Assembly (NCBI GenBank): GCA_963082875.1 | Contig: OY720098.1 | Location: forward strand, 6,448,001-6,512,000 | Source of the DNA: Corella eumyota | Taxonomy: Eukaryota > Chordata > Ascidiacea > Phlebobranchia > Corellidae | DNA length: 64,000 nucleotides | Direction: 5' to 3' | Shown: positions 11,301-19,800 of the stretch, in pieces | Numbering within the stretch: the first letter of the stretch is position 1 | Layout of the letters: each line of letters begins with the position of its first letter | The notes under the pieces: model-generated | Database searches by the model: none | Seen by the model: the letters and a program-made list of their open reading frames with translations, nothing else | What the model was told of the DNA's origin: nothing | Program-made: the position numbers and the translations under genes

Positions 11301-14300
11301 ATCGTGACTTGATTATTATAACATTGCTCATTGTGAGATATGCTTTTCATTTTTCATTTCCTTAACCGATGCACTCGTCATAACATGTTGTTGGGCACAA
11401 AAAGTTATTAAAGTATACTTCCAGAATTCTATTAGAAAGAGACATTTATTTGGGCGATGGTCGTTCGTCGTGTTGTAATGTCATGAACGAGGTTGTTCAA
11501 AGTTGTTTAAATTCAGACTCAAAAAAACGTCGACGTCGACAAAGTGATTCAATTATAAACGGCGAAAATCGACCTTTAACCCAAGGGTTAACATATCAGT
11601 ACTACGTCATTACTGCCACACCTACAACTAATAATAGAGTATTATATTCGTCGAGTTCTTTGTCACAACCTTTTATTGTTACTTTTAATTCAGGTATATT
11701 ATATGCAGTTTAAATATATAACAAAATCCTTTTAATTATTGTATTTTGGTCGTTAAAAATAGGAATTAAACCCAATTTTTATCCAGGTTCAAAAGCAATA
11801 TTAGGAATTATAGCTTTGCCTCTTGCATTAATAGTTTTGATTTCACTACTGGTATACAAAAGGTATATTACGTATTTCTGTTTATTTAATATAAATGATC
11901 CAATAGTTTTTATAACTGATTGAAAATAAATTAACACCTTTTTCACTTTGTTTTAGAAAAGCTATTTTAGAATACAAAAACCGAAACGAAAGTAGCTCTC
12001 TTTCGCTACCTGTGGTTAACAATCCGTCGTTAGAAATGGGAAATTTAAAGGCCAGAAACAGTAAATCTAATTTTATTAATGGCAAAATTAATACATATTT
12101 AATTTATTATTAAGAAGTGTCGTTGGATATTTGACGAAATATAAATTGGTATTCAATTTTTTTAACACAGTTAAATTTTTTTGTAAGATATTCAAGTTTA
12201 TGATGACGTCGAAGCACGTGGAATTTACGCAAATATTAAAACAAATTCAAGTTTTGATCGATATGCCATAGCTAACAAAAATCTTATTAATGTTTATAAT
12301 AGAAAAAGGCAAAATGACGACCTTGAATTTATTCAGGATTTTGAAGTAAAACTTTTATTCTAAATTTGATTACAAAGTTTTAAAAAAAAAAAAAAGTTTG
12401 CAAATTTATTTATAAATATATATATAATACCAAAATTAATAATATAAACAATGATTTTAACCTTTATAATATCTAACACAGTTACGATTTAACTTTTCTA
12501 GACGCTAATCCCGAAATATTTGGAAAACTTGGCAATTTCAACGACTTTTGCAGACACCAATACCAACATTTTTAAAAATCGTTACAAACACATAAAACCA
12601 AGTACGATTTTTTTGTTTTTTAAAATAAAGTTAAATTTGTGCTATGTTTTCTAAAACATTTAACATTCGTACAGGCGATAACGAAAGAGTAGTTCTTAGT
12701 AAACTGCACAACGATCCATATTCTGATTACATTAATGCATCATATATCAACGTAAGTAAAAAAACAAGACTTTCACAAATATTTGATTTTTTCACAAATT
12801 TATTTATTTCTTGTGAAATAATAACTTATATAATTTTTAGGGATTTTTTTATCCGAAAAAGTTTATAGCAGCACAGGGACCAAAAAACTCGACAGTTAAT
12901 GATTTTTGGAGGATGATAGTTGAAAAAAATTGCACAACGATTGTTATGTTAACTCTTCTACAAGAAAACAATAAAGTAATGTTTATTTTAAAAGCCCTAA
13001 GTTGTGCAAAAAATTTTACTTACAACTAATGTTTTGGTTACGTTAGAACGTTTAAATGTTTTTTATTAGGAAAAATGTGCTCAGTACTGGCCTGAATTGG
13101 GTAAAGAAGTATCCTACGGTTTTAATATAGTCAAAACACTGGAAGAAATCAATACAGGAGATTATACAAAAAGAGTTTTTGTAGCGAAAATAAATGGAGC
13201 CAAGGTTGTAATTTGATAAAATTAGTTTGGCATATATTTTTTTGTTAACATGTAGGTCAATTTAAATGATATTATTTATCGGTACTAAATTCCTAACATA
13301 ATTTTATTAAGGAATTAAAAATCAAACACTTTCAATTTCTAACCTGGCCAGACCACGGAACACCAGATTCAACAACATCTTTACTTCATCTACATAAAGA
13401 TGTTACTGATAAACATAAGCAAAACGATTGTCCAATTTTAGTTCATTGCAGGTTTAGATATCTATTAAAAAATATTAATTTTTTTATATCCTTGCTGACA
13501 AGCTTTAATTAAGCCTTTGTTATTTTACCTATAGTGCTGGATGCGGTCAAACAGGAACGTTTATTGGGTTTGACATTCTCAAAGATCAACTTCAACAACA
13601 TGGAACTGTGAATTTTCTTAAATGTGTTCATGACATGAGGCTTTGCCGAAGTGAGATGATACAAAGCGTTGTAAGTTACACCAACAATAACATTTTTTTA
13701 TTACACCAACAATAACATTTTTTTTTTTTTTTAAGTTCGAAATAATTTTATGCTTTGTGCAATTTCTAAATGCTAAAATTTACTAGTACGTTGTTTTTAC
13801 CTGAAAAATTAATTCAGTTTTTTAAATTAGTATGAAGCACATAAAAAATAATTTAAAGTTTTGTTTCTGTTATAAAATTTTTGTTTTAATAGGATCAATA
13901 TATCTTCCTGCACAAGATGATAACGGAATTTGAAAATTTTGAAGAAACTGATATAAATGTTACAGAGTTCTTAACGTATGCTAAGGAAGTTAACATGTAA
14001 ATATAATTATCGTTATTTATTGAAGTACGAAAAAACTGGTCTCTTTAACTTAATGTAATTTATTTTATTTTAATTCAATTTATCTTAGGACTTAATACCA
14101 CTTATCAAAAGGCTTAATATCACAGTTATCTTAAGACAAAATTAAATAGCAAATTTTAATTTTTAGCTACGACGAGACCAAAAAAATGACAGTAACACAA
14201 ATGCAATTCCACAATCTCTCTCTGATACCACCAGCACTAAGAAAAACTACAAGGGCAGGCTTAAAACAAAACCAAGAACTTTATAAACAATCCACTACAA

Positions 14301-15703
14301 AAGCATGTAAAAAAAATAAATCTACCGCTCGTTGGGGATAATTTAAACAAAATTAACAAATTTTAAATAAAAAACATTTTTTTAAGAATAATCAAAATAT
14401 AATTTTTACATAAAATTTTAATTTTAAAATTCACTTTTTTGTAGACGACCACAACAATACAACAGTTAATTTATGTGAAAATAATGGTGTACCTGTTTAC
14501 ATTAATGCATCTAATATACGGGTAAAACACTTTTAAAATCTAAACACAATTTTTTTTGGATAAAAATTAATATTTAAATAGTTTTATAACTAAAACAACA
14601 TTACCACAAGTTTATTTTTTTAAATATGACTCTTTGATTACATTCAAAGGCTTACATGAATGGATACTACTATATTGTTGCCGAAGATCCCCTTCCGAAC
14701 AATATCGATTTATTTTGGAAGTGTGTTTTAGACAACGGAATTAATCTTGTGGTGATGCTGGCCGAGGTAAATAAAATTAAGTTTTATTTAACACAATTAA
14801 ACATTAAATTACAAAAATGTCATTGTTATTTATATTTAGCACGAATCTTCGTGTCCGAGATATTGGGCAGACGACCTAAAAACAGTTTTGTTTAACGACG
14901 TGTCTGTGCACACGTTAAAAACTGTCAGAAAACCTCATTACACTGTTAGGACATTGGGAGTGTATTTGAAATCAACCACGGTAAATATAAATATTTATTT
15001 TATCAAATAATATCACAACCAATACAAACTCTAAAAACACAAACATTATACAAAACTTTTACATACTTAACCTATAATTCATTTTAAAATGGCTACTGTT
15101 AGCCATGTTTAATAATACAAATTGTTTAGGACATGTTTAATATTTAAAATCTCAAAATTTATTCTCAGGAGACACACACAATCAAGCAAATAATCCTTCC
15201 AAACTGGTCATGCAATCCAAACAATACAAAAATGCCAAACATTACAACTGTAATCGAAATTTCGTCACTTGTCGAAGAAAACGAGGCTAACGCAACGGAA
15301 GTGGGAAAGAAATTTATCGCTCTATTTCATTGCAGGTTTATTTAATAATTAGTTTACATGTGGCGTATAATAAAAATTTTTACTCTTTTTTTTTATTTTA
15401 TTTTATTTTTTTTTTAAATTATTTTTGGTAAGTTTTTTTTTTTTTTTAAATAAATATATTCACATGCAAATTAAAAAACGATAAACTTTCAGCGACGGAT
15501 CGGATAAATGCGGCACGATGTGCGGGATTTCGAATCTATTACACCGGCTCGAAAACGAGAACAAGGTCGATGTATTCCGAACAATCAAGGACCTGAGAGA
15601 CGCGAGGGAAAACATGGTTGGCAGTGAAACAAATTACGAGTTTTGCTACAACGTGATTACTGAATATATTCAGACATCTAATCTATACGAAGCCTTAAGA
15701 TAA
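5304..15703 (+). CDS. G1: intact lectin/EGF/Ig/FN3 receptor-type tyrosine phosphatase-like protein
   Basis: Complete copy: 41 exons, 5805 nt, 1934 residues, no internal stop. Exons: 5304-5388, 5618-5878, 6036-6176, 6298-6414, 6549-6662, 6849-6962, 7077-7190, 7265-7522, 7593-7703, 7972-8091, 8235-8397, 8489-8616, 8699-8913, 8980-9085, 9174-9325, 9381-9537, 9605-9736, 9800-9964, 10033-10162, 10250-10337, 10401-10580, 10658-10892, 10958-11060, 11135-11263, 11425-11693, 11787-11862, 11957-12060, 12188-12345, 12502-12601, 12675-12751, 12841-12975, 13070-13204, 13312-13451, 13535-13670, 13893-13996, 14167-14306, 14445-14521, 14650-14766, 14840-14980, 15169-15335, 15493-15703. Order: signal peptide 1-24, C-type lectin 29-162, EGF x4 163-315, C-type lectin 316-438, EGF 439-478, Ig-like 479-884, FN3-like 885-1262 with RRRR 1208-1211, membrane helix ~1266-1286, D1 to ~1650, D2 to 1934. 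D1 keeps KNRY, WPD (Asp1538) and Cys1570 but has Gln1576 for the catalytic Arg. D2 has Cys1864 and Lys1870. The start is the only ATG that gives a signal peptide. It is probably a plasma-membrane receptor with little or no phosphatase activity; the ligand is unknown. Exon borders were read by eye and checked by phase. Confidence 0.92.
5618..6176 (+). other. G1 exons 2-3: first C-type-lectin-like domain
   Basis: Residues 29-162. Visible C-type-lectin landmarks are CEYYFSD at the start, a [18 protein letters not shown] strand (compare the family WIG..W.W.DG pattern), then GCAIIN and the final FFACERS cysteine. No EPN or QPD sugar-binding triplet is visible, so carbohydrate binding is not established; many members of this fold bind proteins. 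The segments around residues 100 and 135 vary most between copies. Confidence 0.8.
5987..5994 (+). promoter_or_regulatory. Palindromic CRE-like TGACGTCA in intron 2
   Basis: A perfect 8-bp CREB/ATF-type palindrome lies in intron 2, about 40 bp before exon 3. It is present in intron 2 of all six copies that show this region. Function as an intronic control element is inference. Confidence 0.35.
6298..7190 (+). other. G1 exons 4-7: four EGF repeats, three of them calcium-binding type
   Basis: Each exon is one EGF repeat with six cysteines and begins and ends in phase 1. Repeats 2 to 4 start DINEC or DINDC and contain NGG.CVD..N.F.C, the calcium-binding EGF signature. Repeat 1 ([11 protein letters not shown]) is a plain EGF. 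In G2, G3 and G4 repeat 1 has one extra Ala codon. Confidence 0.9.
7265..7703 (+). other. G1 exons 8-9: second C-type-lectin-like domain
   Basis: Residues 316-438. [20 protein letters not shown], then [40 protein letters not shown], and a final NYACEQP cysteine. This is the standard strand and cysteine order of the fold. As in the first lectin domain, no classic EPN or QPD triplet is seen. Confidence 0.8.
7972..8091 (+). other. G1 exon 10: fifth EGF repeat
   Basis: [20 protein letters not shown] then CRC and a final YICDI; six framework cysteines with an additional one after NFG, as in repeat 1. It is a symmetric phase 1-1 exon placed between the second lectin domain and the Ig-like block. 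Confidence 0.8.
8235..9964 (+). other. G1 exons 11-18: Ig-like domains
   Basis: Three pairs of exons each make one Ig-like fold: exons 11-12 (NGGSYRLQC), 13-14 ([15 protein letters not shown]...[12 protein letters not shown]) and 15-16 ([16 protein letters not shown]...CFATSSL). The second and third are clear I-set domains. Exons 17-18 carry [19 protein letters not shown] and [11 protein letters not shown] and may be a fourth, diverged Ig-like domain; I am not sure of this last one. Confidence 0.7.
10033..11693 (+). other. G1 exons 19-25: fibronectin-III-like region with tetrabasic processing site
   Basis: Exons 19-20 and 21-22 show FN3-type features ([46 protein letters not shown]). Exons 23-25 resemble the membrane-proximal FN3-like region of receptor PTPs: CYFVIVQ, then an acidic/Asn-rich linker, [25 protein letters not shown] and a final [19 protein letters not shown] at 11522-11545 is a strong furin-type site within this last domain. 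Cleavage at basic sites in the equivalent region is established for LAR-type receptor PTPs. Confidence 0.72.
11787..11862 (+). other. G1 exon 26: transmembrane helix
   Basis: [20 protein letters not shown] followed by the stop-transfer residues YKR; one exon holds the whole helix. It is preceded by the extracellular GSK. Confidence 0.93.
12188..13996 (+). other. G1 exons 28-35: membrane-proximal PTP domain D1 with Gln replacing the catalytic Arg
   Basis: [10 protein letters not shown] leads into [52 protein letters not shown], the P-loop [15 protein letters not shown] and the Q-loop [15 protein letters not shown]. All structural motifs of a classical PTP domain are present, including the nucleophile Cys and the general-acid Asp. 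The P-loop Arg is Gln and the preceding Val is Cys. Loss of this Arg is known to cripple phosphate binding in PTPs. Confidence 0.92.
14167..15703 (+). other. G1 exons 36-41: membrane-distal PTP domain D2, inactive type
   Basis: [59 protein letters not shown] in place of the WPD loop, and [14 protein letters not shown] in place of the P-loop. Both the WPD Asp and the P-loop Arg are missing, as is usual for D2 domains of receptor PTPs. Confidence 0.9.
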
Positions 15704-15737
15704 ATCACCAAACATTTTTCGCTAAACATTAGTTTCA

Positions 15738-15743
15738 AATAAA
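15738..15743 (+). terminator. Polyadenylation signal of G1 (AATAAA)
   Basis: AATAAA 35 nt after the G1 stop, at the position shared by all copies. Confidence 0.6.
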
Positions 15744-16544
15744 TCAACACCTAATTTTTAAACCATATATCCCAGTTTACGACAACCATGGAATCAGTGC
15801 GCTAAAATTTTTGTTAGTAAAATCTGAATATAAGTTGGGGTTGCAAAAAAATGTAGCTAAACCTATTAGTACCGTTTAAATTGCTATAAAAAATAGTTTT
15901 GCATTTTAATTACCCTTACAACAGAAGCTTTTTTTATTATATTACGAAAATCACAGTTAAAAATTGTAAGCGTGGTATTGCTAATTTCCTTTTCTGCCTG
16001 CCAAAAAGTCTGATGTTTTAGTTACGTGCCCTTTCATCACAAAACAAACATGACCACGGGACTATTTTCCTTGGAACTGTTTATACACTACAAGCATTGA
16101 ATTGTTAATTAATAAATAGTAGTAATGTTTAAATACGTTTCATTTTTACACCAACTATTTTTTTTAAATGTAAATTCTTTAATTTAATATCTCATAAATT
16201 TGCATAAACCTGCATGCGAATTTAAAATCAAAAATCAAGTTGAATAATTAACAGTTGCATGATTCTTACAATCCGATATTTGATTTAAAGTTTTCATTTT
16301 TAAACTGTAAATATTATTTATTAGACGTAATAAAAAAATTGTAAATGTTGTAAAAAATGTCATTGCTTATAATATCAATTTGATTGTAATCGGTATAACA
16401 CTTAAAAAAATTAAACTTAGATCAGAATAAAATCAAAAAACTATTTTAAATTATGTTTTAATTATTTTGCAATTATAGAATGCTACTTAAGTTTCACTTC
16501 CTTATAAATGTAAAGCTGTCAAGTAAAAAAATGTGTAGAATAAG

Positions 16545-16604
16545 TGAGTCATGGTAACATTCGAAACACGTGACAACAAACAACTCAGTTTTCCCTATGT
16601 ATAA
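16545..16604 (+). promoter_or_regulatory. Promoter-like block of G2
   Basis: TGAGTCA 16545-16551, CACGTG 16567-16572 and TATGTATAA 16596-16604, with the same spacing as upstream of G1. The TATA box is one base from the G1 version. The promoter is kept although the gene behind it is broken. Confidence 0.45.
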
Positions 16605-16874
16605 CTCCATTATCCAAACAAAAACGCAATCGATATTGTATCAAAAATAAAATTAAGCAAGTTAGGCATAGTGAGTTGTACTTAATAAAATTTGTTGTAA
16701 ATAATAATGTCTTAGTGTATTTAGTTTTTTTAAAGTCGTATATTTTAGGTAGTATGTTTATATATTACCATTAAATATTGTAAATTTTACTGGTTTAGTC
16801 TCTTTTTGTATTTAATTTTAATTTGATTAAAATTGAATTTTGTTTTTTATTGAAATGAATAAAATAATAGCAAT

Positions 16875-19800
16875 ATGAAACAGTTTTCTAAAATTTTTGT
16901 TTATATAGTTCTTGCATTTCCATTGCTAGCAAAAGACGTTACAGCACAAAATGGAATATATAAATAATTTTTTCCTTAATCTTTTATTTTGTAATAATTT
17001 ATAAATTAAAAAATTAATTAATTATAAACAGATAATTATATTTAAAACAAATTTTTAAATTTAAATTCTATTTGGCACAAGATCTGTAAAAAAATATTTT
17101 CAAGTTATCAAATATTTTATTTTAATTTTTCTACACTAAATTTACTTGTTTTAATCATAACATAATATATTTTAATTTAATATTTTTAGTACGCAATGGG
17201 GAAAATACTTGCGAGTATTATTTTTCTGATGTACAACAACTTTATTCTCAACTACCCGGATCACCCGGACCACTCGATAGTTGCCCAAGCGGATTTTCTG
17301 TTTTAGCTATGCCTAAAACACAAGCACAACGAGAATTTTTAAGAGACAACATATTGACTGCTCGTCCAGGTACATTCAACAATTATTTTGTTGGGGCAAG
17401 ATATATGAATGGAGAATGGCTTTGGGTGGACGGAGACGTTTTAAATGAAAGTAAGACTTAGAATATTGAGCTAATTGATTATAAAACATATATAAATAAA
17501 TAGCAAAATTCGTAATTTTAAATTTGTGAGATACGCCGGTTTTAATATTTTTTTATTTGACGTCATAAAATTTATAGCAACAAAAATATTTTTTGTTTGT
17601 GATAAAGTTCCCAGCGTTGCAGGAAATTTAGATCCCACAGGATGTGCAATAATAAATGCAGGAAACACAAATTTTCCTGGAGTTAATATCTATTTTGCTT
17701 CAAATGAATGTAATGCTTTTGCTAGATTTTTTGCTTGTGAGCGCAGTGGTAAGTTTTTAATTTAATTATTATTAAATCCAAACGTGATTAAAATAAGTTA
17801 TTCAAAAAAAACTAAAGTAAAATTTTAATAACTTTAATTTAAAAAAATAATTCAGTCGGACAATCACCACCTTGCTCGTCTAGTCCTTGTCAAAACGGAG
17901 CACAATGTACTAACTTCGGTTGTAGCTTTACATGTAATTGTGCTGCAGGATATACAGGCTATACTTGTTATATAGGTATGCGTACCATATATACCAAATG
18001 AAACATGTTGTGTAAATAATTAAAGAAAAATTTAACCTATTTGTAGAATATACAATGTTTTTTTTCATAAATACAGCCTATTTGACTTTCCTAAAATTCA
18101 CTTTTTTAGATATAAACGAATGTCAATCTAACCCATGTGGTAATGGTGGATCATGTATTGATCAAGTTAATGGTTTCGAGTGCTCCTGTGTAGCTGGGTA
18201 TACTGGAAGGCAATGTTTAACAAGTGAGTTTAATTTGTTATTTTAATTGTCATTAAACAAAATGAAAACGGTAAAACTTTTTTTAATAAAAATTTAAATA
18301 AGTATTGAAAGAGTATTAATATCCTAGTTGTTTTATTGCATTCTAATAAAAAAATATTAAATTAACAATTTTTTTAACAATATCTAAAAATAAATAACGT
18401 TGTTATAGATATTAATGAGTGTGCAAGTTCGCCTTGTTTAAATGGAGCTACATGTGTAGACCGAATTAATTTTTATACCTGTACTTGTGTACTGGGCTAT
18501 ACTGGAGCAAATTGTTTAACAAGTTAGTTAACATACGCCTAAGTTTTTTAAGTATCAAGCAAGCTTTCTATACTAATGTATTTGTAATAAAATGCCTGCA
18601 AAGAACAAAGTAATCACTTTTAATAATTAATAGATATAAATGACTGTACATTACAATCATGCAACAACGGAGGCACATGCGTAGATTTAGTTAATAATTT
18701 TAGATGTATATGTCCCGATGGATTAACTGGCAGAACCTGTTCTATAGGTAAGATAATTATTTGGTAAAATACTAAAACAAACTTTACACTAAAATTTACT
18801 TCACTACAAATTTTGTTTAGATGTTACGGTTAACAATGCAGATCAAAGTTGCCGATATTATTTTTCAAGGCTTACTGCTAGTTCTCAAGGAAATGCTTTA
18901 AATGCATGCAGAAGAAGGTCTTTAAATTCAGAATTGGCTATTTTTAAATCAACCGAACAACAAAGTTTTGCAAGGAATAGTATTGCGAATATATACTCGC
19001 AATCCCGAAATTATTACCTTGGTGGAAGTTTAATCAACAACATTTGGTTATGGAGAGACAGAGATGAAATAACGCCAAGTAAAATAAAAATTAAATTACT
19101 TATTTCAAATTTATTACAAAAAAATGTTTTTTATATGTTTTATCACAGATCCATCAGGACAAGGAAATCAGCTTGCTTGTGTTTCAATAAACCCGGATTT
19201 AGCTACGTTACAAAGAGTCTTATGCACAACAAATTTAAACTACGCTTGCGAGCAACCCAGTAAGTAAAAATTAAAATTAAAAAATAAACGATACTATAAA
19301 TCACGTAAAAATAAAATATTTTATATTTAAACTCAAACAAAGGTATTTAATATGACGATGCATAAATAATTGGAAAGATTTTGGCCTTGGTAATTTAAAA
19401 AGATATTATAATTTTAGTTAGCGAGAAGTAATATTCTTTTTTGAATGGATTTACATATCACCTAGCCCAATATATCGTTAATGTTTTAGGTACTTGCTCT
19501 TTAGATTATGTTTAATAATTTTTTTAAGTTGGAAACTTTAATCCCTGCTTGTCCAATCCATGTCAAAACGGAGGAAGTTGCACAAATTTTGGATGTGGTT
19601 TTCGATGTAGATGTATGACAAATTTTTTTGGGTATATCTGTGATATTGGTAAGTCGTTCGAAATATATTTTTTAGCTATGTTTGTTTATTAATGCCGAAG
19701 TAAATCAGTTTTAATACCTTAAAGAAGATTATGTTATAAAGAGTAACAGACACAAAGACTAAAATATTACTTTTTTTTAATATTATGTTTAGACCAAATA

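Larger units (their letters stand above)
15704..16874 (+). other. Spacer G1-G2
   Basis: 1171 bp of AT-rich DNA with the G1 3' UTR and polyadenylation signal at the left and the G2 promoter-like block and 5' UTR at the right. The segment duplicated in the previous spacer is single here and lacks the stretch TATATACGATTTTT. No gene seen. Confidence 0.7.

Noticed and set aside
11882-12085. Recurring minus-strand 67-codon frame near exon 27 (also at 34947, 46496 and 58040)
   Set aside because: It recurs only because the whole unit recurs. It is antisense to exon 27 and has no features of its own.
14835-14860. Short perfect palindrome CACGAATCTTCGTG style hairpin at the start of exon 39
   Set aside because: It is coding sequence (HESSC) in every copy and is adequately explained by conserved codons; there is no other sign of an RNA element.
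18522-18530. Loss of the exon-6 donor in G2-G5 (GTAAGT in G1 changed to GTTAGT)
   Set aside because: GT is kept and GTTAGT is an acceptable donor; it is shared by four copies including the intact G5, so it is not treated as a lesion.
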